Positions 1 through 8,956 of a DNA stretch of 64,000 bases are shown here, piece after piece (positions within the stretch are counted from its first letter, which is position 1; each line of letters starts with the position of its first letter). The notes under the pieces were generated by a model. It saw only the letters and a program-made list of their open reading frames with translations. It was not told the origin of the DNA and ran no database searches. The position numbers were made by a program, and so were the translations under genes. Source of the stretch: Natrarchaeobaculum sulfurireducens (GTDB taxonomy: Archaea; Halobacteriota; Halobacteria; Halobacteriales; Natrialbaceae); NCBI RefSeq assembly GCF_003430825.1, contig NZ_CP024047.1, positions 2,418,001-2,482,000 on the forward strand, in the 5' to 3' direction.

Positions 1-392
1 TCTTTCATAGATTCGTTAGGTACTCGAAACACGACCGATCCGGGTATTGTTACTCGTCGGATAACCCGCCACAGAACGACCGCTTCAGGCGCTGGGACGG
101 ACCGCCGCGTTGGCTGGTGATCGACCCGACGACAGGCCGAGACGAACGCTGCGCGGCATCGCCCGTAGAGCGGAGCTGGTTCCGACTTCCCAGTTCCTGC
201 TGGTTGCGCTCAGCCCCTGCACCGCTCGAGCGGTCGGCTGACCACGAAGCACTCGGCGAGCGACCGACGGCACACCGTGGTCGGAAACGGCTCGCTTACA
301 AAGAGGACATCCGGTGACCAGCAAGCCATGGAATCGAGAACGATCGACGGGCCGGGCGCGACCGACAACGGGAGTCGTCGGGAGGTGCCCGG
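1..392. other. Window start without a recognisable gene
   Basis: No convincing coding region is seen. Frame 1 of the plus strand is open from about 169 to a TGA at 394-396 that overlaps the ATG at 393, but the peptide is low-complexity, lacks a clear start, and looks like nothing known. The long antisense open frame crossing this stretch is a GC-driven shadow of the acyltransferase gene. A Shine-Dalgarno-like GGGAGGT lies just before the ATG at 393. Confidence 0.5.
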
Positions 393-1403
393 ATGAGTGT
401 CGACGTCCGCGTCGCTACCGACGACGACCGTGCCCGCTGGAACGAGTACGTCGGCCGCTCGCCACAGGGAACACTGTGTCACGAACTCGAGGCGCTCGCG
501 GTCCAGGCGGATCATGCGGGGGCGACGCTCCATCCCCTGATCGGGTTCAAGGGCCAGGAGCCGGTCGGGCTCTTCCCCGTCTTCGAGCTTCGGAAGGGAT
601 TCGTGCGGACAGTCTTCTCGCCGCCGCCACACCTCCGCGTGCCCTACCTCGGCCCGGCGTTTCTCAACATGGGGAAACTGAAACAGCGGAAACGAGAGAA
701 ACGACGGACACGGTTCGTCGACGGCTGTCTCGAGTGGATCGACGACGAACTCGATCCGAAGTACGGGCACGTCCGCACGTCGACCGGCGTTACCGACGTT
801 CGGCCGTTCGTCTGGGAGGGCTTCGACGCCACCCCGGAGTACACGTACGCCGTCGACCTCACGCGTGATGAAGCCGACATTCTCGGATCGTTCAGCAGCG
901 ACGCCCGACGCAACGTCCGGAACACGGCCGACGACGCCTACGAGATCACCATCGGCGGCCGCGAGTCGATCCAACGGATCCACGAGCAGGTCACACACCG
1001 GTATGAATCCCAGGGGATCAGCTTCGACGTCCCGCTCGAGTTCGTCCTCGACCTCGCTGACGCGTCGGCGAACGGCCACGTCACACCCTACGCCCTCCAC
1101 GTCGACGACGAGTTCGTCGGCGGCATCCTGGCGCTCGAGTACGGTTCGCGGACGGGCCGCTGGATGGGTGGCGTACGAACCGACGCCGACGTCGACGTGC
1201 CGACCAACGACCTGCTGGACTGGGCGATTATGGACGACGCTCGCGAACGCGGGCTCGAGACGTACGACCTCGTCGGGGCCGACACCCGCCGGATCAACCG
1301 CTACAAGGCGAAGTTCAACCCCGACCTCGAGACCTACTTCAGTCTCGAGTACGGCTCGTGGGGGATGCGGGCGGCCGCGTCGCTGTACGATAGTGTGAAG
1401 TAG
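393..1403 (+). CDS. FemAB/GNAT-like acyltransferase
   Basis: A 336-residue protein of the GNAT-superfamily FemAB-like group (BioF2-like acetyltransferase domain). Members transfer acyl or aminoacyl groups to cell-envelope or sugar substrates; in haloarchaea they often sit near surface polysaccharide and phosphodiesterase genes. The sequence shows two tandem GNAT-like halves, with the conserved part from about residue 150 to 320: an SSDARRNVR stretch, a VGGILALEYG strand, a WMGG turn and a closing GADTRRINRYKAKFNPDL segment typical of the family. There is no signal peptide or membrane segment, so it should act in the cytosol. GGGAGGT about 7 nt upstream supports the ATG start. The substrate cannot be told from sequence. 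Confidence 0.8.
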   Translation: MSVDVRVATDDDRARWNEYVGRSPQGTLCHELEALAVQADHAGATLHPLIGFKGQEPVGLFPVFELRKGFVRTVFSPPPHLRVPYLGPAFLNMGKLKQRKREKRRTRFVDGCLEWIDDELDPKYGHVRTSTGVTDVRPFVWEGFDATPEYTYAVDLTRDEADILGSFSSDARRNVRNTADDAYEITIGGRESIQRIHEQVTHRYESQGISFDVPLEFVLDLADASANGHVTPYALHVDDEFVGGILALEYGSRTGRWMGGVRTDADVDVPTNDLLDWAIMDDARERGLETYDLVGADTRRINRYKAKFNPDLETYFSLEYGSWGMRAAASLYDSVK

Positions 1404-1463
1404 GGACCCGAATGGGACCATATTCATTACCTAATCGATCGCCAGCAACACAAACAGTGGGTT

Positions 1464-2015
1464 ATGATAGCTCTCTCAATGTATGGCCCAACATGCAATT
1501 CCGACTATAATTCTGCCTATGCACTTGTTTCTTGGACATTTGATGGAACTCCTCTGTGCGGCCATAGCCCAAGTCTGGCGGCTAATGATCGAATTGGACT
1601 CACGTACAAAGAGGGAGCTTGGTACGTTCCTGACGGTGTTGATGGGACATGGATGTCTGACGACGTATCGGTTTCAGCTGAGGATTACAACGAGAACGGT
1701 ATTGCCTGTTCGTTTGATGATGGCTCCGTGGACGATTACTGTGATGCTGGTGAAACATGGTATTTCGCAGCCCCGCTTAAAGAGGCGGACAGCGGTTTTG
1801 AGCCTGGGTCTCGTCAAGTCTGGGCGGTCTATAGTCACTTAGACGAACAAAAAGCGGGCGGATCAGTAACGATCTCATTCGGATCGTTAGGTTATACATC
1901 AGCAAATAATCCAGAGGCATGGCAAAGACACAGGGACGATGATGGAGACCAGCTTACTGCAACTGATCAGGATGAAGAGGATATTTGTGGTGGTCCATAC
2001 AATAAGATATATTAG
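1464..2015 (+). CDS. Orphan hypothetical protein in AT-rich islet
   Basis: 183 residues, not recognised. It is acidic and rich in Trp, Tyr and Gly, with at least six Cys (for example TCNSD, LCGHS, IACSFDD, DYCDAG, EDICGG), suggesting an extracellular protein with disulfides, although no signal peptide follows the ATG. The true start may lie elsewhere: a short frame at 1412-1510 ending in a YDSSLNVWPNMQF peptide precedes it in another frame, so an older, longer gene may have been broken here. Base composition is visibly lower in GC than both flanking genes, as is the next gene, which points to recent acquisition. Function unknown. Confidence 0.55.
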   Translation: MIALSMYGPTCNSDYNSAYALVSWTFDGTPLCGHSPSLAANDRIGLTYKEGAWYVPDGVDGTWMSDDVSVSAEDYNENGIACSFDDGSVDDYCDAGETWYFAAPLKEADSGFEPGSRQVWAVYSHLDEQKAGGSVTISFGSLGYTSANNPEAWQRHRDDDGDQLTATDQDEEDICGGPYNKIY

Positions 2016-2056
2016 AAAAGCATAAATTTTTGTTTATAAACTGCTACGTGAATTGC

Positions 2057-2419
2057 ATGAGACGACGATCATACTTGCTTTCTACAATGGGCTTGCTTTC
2101 AGGATGTGTAGGAAATGGAAATAACTCGGGGGCCTGTTCGCCCAGCGATGCACTCACAATTACTAATGGCGCTGATTATGCATACAACATCAAATTGACA
2201 ATAGTTGAAAATGAGTCTTCAGAGATCGTTTTTGATGAAGTGAGAACTATTGATTCAAATTCACAACAGGATTATAGCCAGTACGTCAATGATTCACGCT
2301 CCTACTGTATCAAAGTTGCCACTAAATCGAGCAAAATAGAATTTAAAAGAGACGAGGGTGATGTCTGTGTCTTAATTAACTCTACTGAAGATATAACCGT
2401 CAGGTACGGGATTGAGTAA
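2057..2419 (+). CDS. Small putative Tat-type lipoprotein
   Basis: 120 residues from the ATG at 2057. It begins with MRRRSYLLSTMGLLSGCVGN: a twin-arginine start, a short hydrophobic stretch and a lipobox (LLSGC, Cys17), so the mature protein should be lipid-anchored outside the cell. An earlier in-frame ATG at 2030 would put nine residues before the signal and is less likely. The mature part is a single small beta-rich domain (about residues 28-120) with a CSPSDALTITNGADYAY start and two further Cys. It resembles many short haloarchaeal lipoproteins of unknown function. It follows the 1464 gene by 41 bp and shares its low GC, so the pair probably moved together. Confidence 0.65.
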   Translation: MRRRSYLLSTMGLLSGCVGNGNNSGACSPSDALTITNGADYAYNIKLTIVENESSEIVFDEVRTIDSNSQQDYSQYVNDSRSYCIKVATKSSKIEFKRDEGDVCVLINSTEDITVRYGIE

Positions 2420-2714
2420 ACGAAAAGAACATAATCCTGTAGAGGTCGACGTCCATAGTATTCCATATTAAATGGCCACCATTGATTGTCGCCCCCTTGA
2501 CTATAACTTATGTTTCATATTCTCTTTCGGAGTACACAAACAACAGAACAGAATAAATAGAGACTGCAGTTTGCCGAGAATAGATTGGTTTATTATTATG
2601 TAAAAATTAGATCATGATCCTGTTTCCTGATAGTAGACTGATTTAGTTATCAGAAACTAACCCACTGGATAACCGGCTTCATAACCAAGGACCGCCGCGA
2701 CGGAGGCGACGACG

Positions 2715-4328
2715 ATGACCGACAACTCATCCCTCCGGACCCTGCTCGTCGGGATCGACGCGGCCTGCGACCGGGTGCTCGCGCCGCTGTTCGAGGACGA
2801 CGAGGTACCGACGCTCGAGTCGATCTACCGGGACGGCCCTAACGGGACGCTCGAGTCACAGATCCCGCCGTGGACGGCCTCAGCGTGGCCGTCGCTCTAT
2901 ACGGGGAAGAACCCCGGCAAACACGGCGTCTTCGGCTTTCTGCGATTCGACGGCTACGACTGGGACGTGGTGAACGCGAGCGACGTTTGCGAGCCAACGA
3001 TCTGGGAGCTACTGGACGACCACGGCCTCTCGAGCGTCGTCGTCAACGCCCCCGTAACCCACCCGCCGCGGGCGTTCGATGGCGCGTTGATCCCCGGCTA
3101 CACCGCCCCCGAAGACCCCGACTGTCACCCAGAGGGACTACTCGAGGAAGTCCGCGAGGCGATCGGCGAGTACCGCGTCTACCCGGACGAGGACGCTGCC
3201 GACCTCGCCAGCGCCTACGCCGACTGCATCCGGATGCGTGGGGAAGCGTTTTGCTACCTGGCCGACCGGTTCGATCCGGCGTTCGGCTTCGTCGAGTTCC
3301 AGGGGACCGACTCGATCTACCACGAGGCCCCCGACGACGACACCGCCATCCGAACGATCTACCGCGAACTCGACCGCCAGCTCGAGTCGATCCTCGAGGT
3401 GTACGACCCCGACACCGTGATCGTCGCCAGCGACCACGGGATGGGGCCCTACCGCGGGCTCGAGTTTCGCGTCAACGAGTACCTCCGCGCTGAAGGCCTC
3501 GTCGAGACGCGCCGCGGCGGCGACGGCATGCCGACCTGGGCGACCGTCCGCGACGACGCGCTCAAGGCGGGTGCGGAGGCGACCGACCACCGGCCCGGCC
3601 TGGGCGAACGAGCGATGGCCACCGCCGCCCGTGCCGGCCTCACCAGCCAGCGAATCGGGGCCGTCCTCGAGCGCCTGGGCCTCGACGACGTCGCTGCGAA
3701 ACACGCCCCCGCGGGCGTCGTCAGCGCCGGTGCCAAGCAGGTCGACTTCCCCGCATCACGCGCGTACGTTCGCTCACGAATCGAACTCGGCGTCCGAATC
3801 AACCTCGAGGGACGCGAACCCAATGGCGTGGTCCCAGAAGCCGAGTACGAAGCCGTCCGGACTCGGCTCATCGACGCCCTCAGGTCGGTTCGGACGCCCG
3901 ACGGCGAGCCGGTCTTCGAGGACGTCCGCCCGCGCGAGGAGTACTTCCACGGTCCCGAAAGCGAGCGCGCCGTCGACGTCGTGACCGTCCCGGCCGACTT
4001 CGAGCACTTCCTCTCGGCGACGCTTCGCGACGAGCAGTTCGGCCCGCCGTCCGAGCCGTGGAATCACAAGCTCGAGGGAACGGTTGCCCTCTCCGGAGCA
4101 GCTGTCGACCACGGCGCGGGCGTCGGTGACGCACACCTGTTCGACATCGCCCCGACCGTCCTGGCCACGCTCGACGTGCCGGCGTGCGATCGAATGGACG
4201 GGACTCCCTTGCCGTGTGTCAACCCTGTGGGCGTCCAGTCCTATCCGCGCACCGACGACGGGGTGTCGGTCGAAACCGCAGACGACGGCGTCGAGCAGCG
4301 ACTCGCTGATCTCGGCTACCTCGAGTAA
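2715..4328 (+). CDS. Alkaline-phosphatase-fold phosphodiesterase/nucleotide pyrophosphatase
   Basis: 537 residues of the type I phosphodiesterase / nucleotide pyrophosphatase family (alkaline phosphatase superfamily), metal-dependent enzymes that hydrolyse phosphodiester, phosphonate or sulfate bonds. Visible metal/nucleophile motifs: LLVGIDAACD near residue 10, the PPWTASAWPSLYTG nucleophile region with Thr54 the likely attacking residue, KHGVFGF at 69-75, ASDHGMGPYRG near 238, and a late SGAAVDHGAG near 465. No signal peptide or membrane helix, so it is cytosolic. GGAGG lies 9 nt before the ATG. Haloarchaeal relatives occur in surface glycan/sulfation regions, consistent with the FemAB-like neighbour, but the substrate is unknown. 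Confidence 0.85.
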   Translation: MTDNSSLRTLLVGIDAACDRVLAPLFEDDEVPTLESIYRDGPNGTLESQIPPWTASAWPSLYTGKNPGKHGVFGFLRFDGYDWDVVNASDVCEPTIWELLDDHGLSSVVVNAPVTHPPRAFDGALIPGYTAPEDPDCHPEGLLEEVREAIGEYRVYPDEDAADLASAYADCIRMRGEAFCYLADRFDPAFGFVEFQGTDSIYHEAPDDDTAIRTIYRELDRQLESILEVYDPDTVIVASDHGMGPYRGLEFRVNEYLRAEGLVETRRGGDGMPTWATVRDDALKAGAEATDHRPGLGERAMATAARAGLTSQRIGAVLERLGLDDVAAKHAPAGVVSAGAKQVDFPASRAYVRSRIELGVRINLEGREPNGVVPEAEYEAVRTRLIDALRSVRTPDGEPVFEDVRPREEYFHGPESERAVDVVTVPADFEHFLSATLRDEQFGPPSEPWNHKLEGTVALSGAAVDHGAGVGDAHLFDIAPTVLATLDVPACDRMDGTPLPCVNPVGVQSYPRTDDGVSVETADDGVEQRLADLGYLE

Positions 4329-4331
4329 TCG

Positions 4332-5885
4332 TTACCGCGAACGCACGTAGACGAGCGCACAGAGGACACCCCCGGCCAGTGCGAGAAGTTCGTAGGGCTG
4401 GTCGTAGAAGACGAGTATGGAGGCGGCGACGAACAGCGCACCCGAAAGGATCGCATAGCCGATCGCTCGAGTTGCCCCGTCGTCCTCGACGGGCTCGGTC
4501 CTGACGACGAGTTCGCCGCGCTCTATCTGGGTGGCGACCCGGTCGAATCGTGTCGGCGCGCGGGCGAGTGCCGGAATCGACGACTGAAAGTCCCGGCGAA
4601 TCTCGGATGCAAGCTCGCGCAGCTCGCTCTCGATGAACCCGTGTTCGACGAGGAACTCACGGGTGACGGTGATGAAGTCGAACTCCGGGTCGAGCTGGCG
4701 GCAGACGCCTTCACCGACGGTGCCGACGCGGACGAGCAACATCACGTTCGGTGGAATCCGGAACGGGAAATCGTGGAGCATCTGCATGAGTTCCGTGATG
4801 ATGGCCCGCCAGGTGATCTCAGAGCGTCCCTCGAGGTTCTCGATGACGAGTTCGAGAACTCGTCTGACTTCGGATCGGTCGACCGATCGCTCGAGGACCT
4901 CGAGGTCGATGAGCGCATCCAGCAGTCGGTCGACGTCGCGCATGACGAGCGCGCGGTAGATGTCGACGAGGTCGTCCTGTTCGGCTTCGGTCAGCCGTCG
5001 ACTCATGCCGAAGTCGTAGATGATCAGCCGCCCGTCGTCGGCGACGGCGAGATTGCCAGGATGTGGGTCGGCGTGAAAGACACCATCGACGAGCCCCATC
5101 TGGAGGTAGGTTTTGGCGAGCAGCGTCGCCATCTCGGTTGGCGTCCGCTCGACGGCGGCGAGGGCGTTTTCGTCGGTGATCTTGCGGCCGGGGACGAACT
5201 CCATCGCCAGTACGCGTTCGGAGGAGAGCTCGTCGTAGACGGCCGGAACGACGACCTGTGACTCGTCGACGTTCGAGCGAATCTCGCGCATCATCGTCGC
5301 CTCTCGGTCGAAGTCCAGCTCCTCGAGGATGATCGTCTCGAAGTCGCTCGCGACGTTTTTCAGCGAGTACTCGTAGCGTTCCGGCGCGATGATGGCGATC
5401 AGGGGGACGATCCGGCGGATGACCGCGAGGTCACGCTCGATGATCGCCTGAATTCCGGGACGGCGAACTTTGAGCGCGATTCGTTCGCCGTCGTGTTCGA
5501 CGGTGTAAACGAACGCGAGCGAGCCGCCGGCGACGGGTTCGAGCGTCTCGAGGTCGAGGCCGTCGGCGAGTTCGTCCTCGAGGACGGTCAGGGGGTCGCC
5601 GCCGGCGTCCTCGGGGACCTCGTCTTGGAGCGTCGACAGTACCTCGACGTAGGTCGGCGGGACGACGTCCGGTCGGGTCGAGAGCACCTGGCCGACCTTG
5701 ACGAACGCCGGACCGAGCTCGAGCATCGCGTCTCGCAACTTCGTCGCCCGGCGTCGGTGTTCGGCCTCGCTGACGCTCCGGGAGGGGCCAAAGAGGACGA
5801 ACCGACGCGCATCGCGCAGGAACGCCCAGGCAAACGGCAGGAACGTGACGACGACGGCGAGGTACCGGCGGTAAAATCCCATCAT
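4332..5885 (-). CDS. ABC1/UbiB family atypical kinase-like protein
   Basis: 517 residues of the ABC1/ADCK/UbiB family, atypical protein-kinase-like ATPases that in bacteria and mitochondria support isoprenoid quinone synthesis. Key family marks are present: the KVGQ motif (about residue 63) that covers the active site, an LKVRRPG lysine strand, HADPHPGNL (about 275) as the catalytic loop and YDFGMSRRL (about 293) as the metal-binding motif. Two hydrophobic segments at the C-terminus form the usual membrane hairpin. Haloarchaea make menaquinone, so a role in quinone or isoprenoid lipid metabolism is a reasonable inference. It converges with the phosphodiesterase gene, with only 3 bp between the stop codons. 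Confidence 0.88.
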   Translation of the reverse strand: MMGFYRRYLAVVVTFLPFAWAFLRDARRFVLFGPSRSVSEAEHRRRATKLRDAMLELGPAFVKVGQVLSTRPDVVPPTYVEVLSTLQDEVPEDAGGDPLTVLEDELADGLDLETLEPVAGGSLAFVYTVEHDGERIALKVRRPGIQAIIERDLAVIRRIVPLIAIIAPERYEYSLKNVASDFETIILEELDFDREATMMREIRSNVDESQVVVPAVYDELSSERVLAMEFVPGRKITDENALAAVERTPTEMATLLAKTYLQMGLVDGVFHADPHPGNLAVADDGRLIIYDFGMSRRLTEAEQDDLVDIYRALVMRDVDRLLDALIDLEVLERSVDRSEVRRVLELVIENLEGRSEITWRAIITELMQMLHDFPFRIPPNVMLLVRVGTVGEGVCRQLDPEFDFITVTREFLVEHGFIESELRELASEIRRDFQSSIPALARAPTRFDRVATQIERGELVVRTEPVEDDGATRAIGYAILSGALFVAASILVFYDQPYELLALAGGVLCALVYVRSR

Positions 5886-6044
5886 ACGAGCAGGTCGGGG
5901 TGACGTGGAGACGGTGGCGTCTCGCCCATGGCTCGGAATTCTCGCCGTTGGTACAAATATCTGAACGGTTCCGGGCCCGGTTGTTCACCGATATGGGGGA
6001 TCGAAACACAGATTTACGCGGATGAGACAGTAGTACTCGAACGG

Positions 6045-6179
6045 ATGTACCGCGTCGATGCCGGATTTTCGCGGCGGATCGTCCGCCGTCACGACGGGGA
6101 CGGAGTTCGGTTCAGCGCCATCGAGCCAACGGAGCGGACAGTCCAACGGCGACCGATCAGCGAGGTGAGCGAGTCGTGA
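6045..6179 (+). CDS. Possible 44-residue ORF coupled to the recombinase-like gene
   Basis: A short open frame from an ATG at 6045 ending in TGA that overlaps the GTG start of the next gene (GTGA). The peptide is Arg-rich and basic, unlike typical acidic haloarchaeal proteins, and is not recognised. The overlap is the only support; it could equally be the 5' leader of the downstream gene. Confidence 0.2.
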   Translation: MYRVDAGFSRRIVRRHDGDGVRFSAIEPTERTVQRRPISEVSES

Positions 6180-7294
6180 CCGACGTTCAGATCGACGACG
6201 CGATCGACGTCTACCTCACCCGTAAAGCCGTCGGCGACCCGGACGGGCCAGGGGCGGGCGCTTACGCAGCCAACGCCGAATCGATCCTCCGGCGGTTCGC
6301 CGACTGGATCGAACGCGAGTGTCGCGTCACCGCACTCGCCGCCCTCGAGCCGACACACCTGCGGGCGTACGCGACCGACCTCCACGAGCGAACCGACCGC
6401 GGCGAGTACACCGCCTCGAGCGTCCACACCTACTACGCGGTTGTACGAGCGTTTCTCTCCTGGTGCGTTCGCGGGGGGATCGTCCCCACCAATCCGGCGG
6501 CGAGCGACGTTGCCGAGTCGGCGCTCCCGGCACCCGAATCAACGGGCGACGACGATTCCTGGTCACCCGACCGTCGGCGCCGCCTCGAGGCCTACGCCCG
6601 TGAGCGGGCGTTCGGTTCCGACGCGGGCGAGGATGGCACGGACGAGCGACGGACGCGCCTGCGCGAGTACGCGCTCGTCGCCGTCCTCGCCCACTCGGGT
6701 GCTCGTGGCGCCGAACTGTTCCGGGTCCCCGAGGACGACCGGCGGACGGGCGCGACCTGGGACGACGTCGACTTCTACGCGGGGACGCTGCGCGTCCTCG
6801 GGAAGTCCCAGCGCCTCGAGGAGGTAACGGTACTCGGTCCGGCCAGGACGGCCCTGCGGCGATACCGGGTCGTTCTCGATCCGCCGTCGAACGACTGGCC
6901 GCTGTTTCCAACCCGACACGCCCCGTCGATCGCCCGTCGTGTCCGGGAAACCCTCCACGAACGGGGCCACGACGATGCCGAGGTCGAACGACTGCTCGAG
7001 CGCCACACGGCGACCGAACTCGCCCGCGAGCGAGCGATCGCCCCGCCAGCGATCACGACAGAGGGTGCACGCTCGGTGTTGAAGCGGCTCTGTGAGCAGG
7101 CGGAGGTCGATGTCGACGGCGACTACCTGACCCCGCGGGGAGTCCGTGGTGACCGCTTTGCGACGACCGAACGGCGAGAGGCAACTCCGGCGGCACCACA
7201 GCTTCGGACCTCGTCCGACGACCGATCGATCGCCGTCCTCGAGGATCGGCCGCCGATCGGCCCAGATCCGACACCTCGCGAAGACGATGGCTAA
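6176..7294 (+). CDS. Tyrosine-recombinase-like protein with degenerate active site
   Basis: 372 residues with the two-domain plan of XerC/D-type integrases: an N-terminal SAM-like core-binding domain (about 1-110, ending in SWCVRGGIVPTNPA) and a C-terminal catalytic-like domain. The first catalytic Arg is kept (SGARGAEL, about residue 177) and a hairpin Lys is plausible (GKSQR, about 209). The HxxR box is replaced by RGVR, the following His box reads LRTSSDDRS, and no Tyr is found at the usual nucleophile site near the end (IAVLEDRPPI). It therefore probably cannot cut DNA but may still bind it. GTG start overlaps a short upstream frame. No attachment site or other mobile genes are seen nearby. 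Confidence 0.65.
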   Translation: MTDVQIDDAIDVYLTRKAVGDPDGPGAGAYAANAESILRRFADWIERECRVTALAALEPTHLRAYATDLHERTDRGEYTASSVHTYYAVVRAFLSWCVRGGIVPTNPAASDVAESALPAPESTGDDDSWSPDRRRRLEAYARERAFGSDAGEDGTDERRTRLREYALVAVLAHSGARGAELFRVPEDDRRTGATWDDVDFYAGTLRVLGKSQRLEEVTVLGPARTALRRYRVVLDPPSNDWPLFPTRHAPSIARRVRETLHERGHDDAEVERLLERHTATELARERAIAPPAITTEGARSVLKRLCEQAEVDVDGDYLTPRGVRGDRFATTERREATPAAPQLRTSSDDRSIAVLEDRPPIGPDPTPREDDG

Positions 7295-7399
7295 GCCCGG
7301 CCATAAGAAGGGATCTGAGTAGTTCGTCGGCCGTGTCGCAGCTCTCTATCGGGGAAACCACAAGAACAGTTGGTACGCAGACGCTGGGTTAGGCGACGA

Positions 7400-8869
7400 T
7401 TACGGAACCAGGTCCTGAATCGCACTCTCGAGGATCGACTGGATCTCTGCGGAGGCAAACCCGAGGGTCAGGCCGAGGACCGCGCCGATGACGATCGCGA
7501 TGAGCATCCCCCGAGTGATCGACGCGCGGTCGACGTCTTCGCCCTCGAACGGGTGGAAGTAGATCCGGTTGATAAACGGCAGGATGTATCCCGCCGAAAG
7601 CAGCGTGCTGCCGAGGACGAGTGCCGAGACGAGCCACAGCCCCTCCTCGAACGCACCGAGCGCGATGTACCACTTGCCGACGAAGCCGACCGTCGGCGGC
7701 AGCCCGATCATCGCAATCCCGAGGACCGCGAAGGCACCGGCCATCACGGGAGCCTTCTTTGCGAGCCCGGCATACTCGTCGACGGTTCGAATCCCGCCGA
7801 AACGGAGCGCGAACATCCCCGCCAGGATGAACAGCGAGGCCTTGACGATCCCGTGACCGAAGATCTGGAGGATCGAGCCGAACAGCGCCGTCTCGTTTGC
7901 GACGGCGATCCCGACGAGGATGAGCCCGAACTGCGAGACCGTCGAGTACGCCAACACGAGTTTGATGTGATCCTGTAAGAGCGCGAAGAAGCTCCCCGCA
8001 AACAGCGACAGCAGGGCGCCGACCAGCAGGAGCTGTGAGATCGTCGGGTTCGCCTCGAGGAACTCGGGCGTGAAGACGGTGAAGATGATCCGAGCGAACG
8101 CATAGACCGCGACGGCGGGCATCAGCGAGGAGATGACTGCACTGATGCCGTCGGGTGCGGAGGCGTGGGCGTCCGCCAGCCAGGTGTGCACCGGGAACAG
8201 CGCGATCTTGATCGCGAGCCCGACACCCATCAGCACGAACGCCGTCACGACCACGGGGTCCGTGTAGCCGGCTTCGGCGATGTGCTGGGGCAGTTCGTTC
8301 ATCGTCAGTGTCCCGGTCGCCGCGAGCACGAGTGCAACGCCAAGCAGGTAGAACGAGGCCCCGACGGTCCCGACCAGCAGGTACTTGAACGCCGCGTAAG
8401 TCGACCAGCGGTACTTCGAGGACGCCACGAGGGCGTACGACGAGATCGCCATGATCTCGAGGAAGACGTAGAGGTTGAAGATGTCACCCGTCAGCACGAC
8501 GCCGAGCATCCCGCCGGTCAACAGCAGGAAGCCGCCGTAGAAGGCGTTGCCTCGAGGCCCGCCGATGCGAGTGTAGACGAGCACGCCGAGACAGATGAGC
8601 AGCGTCAGGATGACGACGACCATCGAGAACTCGTCGGCGAACAACTCGATCCCGAACGGCACCGGGATACCGGCGAGTTCGTACCGGATCGCGCCGTTGT
8701 GGTGGACGACCCACGCCAGCGCCACCGCGAGTGCGAACGTCGCCGAGAGGATCGCTGCGGCGAAACTCCAGCCAACGTTCTTCCAGCGGAGATCCGCGGC
8801 GATCGGTAACACCGCCGTCAACAACGGCAACAGAACGACCGCGCCGACGATCCACTCGAGGTGGTCCAT
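7400..8869 (-). CDS. Mrp-type antiporter subunit D (third MrpD/NuoN-like copy)
   Basis: 489 residues, about 14 transmembrane helices, of the proton-conducting NuoL/M/N and MrpD family. The TM5 glutamate lies in VFLEIMAISSYALV and the TM7 lysine in GLAIKIALFPVHTW, the two residues needed for ion translocation in the family. Last gene of the minus-strand Mrp operon that starts near 15.7 kb. A strong GGAGGTGA lies 6 nt before the ATG, inside a tiny ORF that ends one base upstream, suggesting coupled translation. It should work in the membrane with the other Mrp subunits to exchange Na+ for H+, important for pH and salt balance in a halophile. Confidence 0.9.
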   Translation of the reverse strand: MDHLEWIVGAVVLLPLLTAVLPIAADLRWKNVGWSFAAAILSATFALAVALAWVVHHNGAIRYELAGIPVPFGIELFADEFSMVVVILTLLICLGVLVYTRIGGPRGNAFYGGFLLLTGGMLGVVLTGDIFNLYVFLEIMAISSYALVASSKYRWSTYAAFKYLLVGTVGASFYLLGVALVLAATGTLTMNELPQHIAEAGYTDPVVVTAFVLMGVGLAIKIALFPVHTWLADAHASAPDGISAVISSLMPAVAVYAFARIIFTVFTPEFLEANPTISQLLLVGALLSLFAGSFFALLQDHIKLVLAYSTVSQFGLILVGIAVANETALFGSILQIFGHGIVKASLFILAGMFALRFGGIRTVDEYAGLAKKAPVMAGAFAVLGIAMIGLPPTVGFVGKWYIALGAFEEGLWLVSALVLGSTLLSAGYILPFINRIYFHPFEGEDVDRASITRGMLIAIVIGAVLGLTLGFASAEIQSILESAIQDLVP

Positions 8870-8870
8870 C

Positions 8871-8954
8871 TCAGCTCACCTCCGTCGTGAGATCGACGCC
8901 GCGCTCGCTCCAGCGATCCGTCCGTGTCGTCAGTGTGGTAGCAGTTCCGATCAT
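8871..8954 (-). CDS. Possible 27-residue leader peptide between two mrpD genes
   Basis: The 87-bp gap between two mrpD-like genes holds an ATG-initiated 28-codon frame (peptide begins MIGTATTLTTRTDRW and ends LTTEVS). It starts 2 bp after the stop of the upstream subunit and its TGA lies one base before the ATG of the downstream subunit, whose Shine-Dalgarno sequence sits inside it. It could be a conserved micropeptide or simply a device that carries ribosomes across the gap. Confidence 0.35.
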   Translation of the reverse strand: MIGTATTLTTRTDRWSERGVDLTTEVS

Positions 8955-8956
8955 AA

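Noticed and set aside
210-1427. 405-codon antisense open frame over the FemAB-like gene
   Set aside because: It mirrors the high-GC third positions of the sense gene, has no domain, and the sense strand encodes a clear family member.
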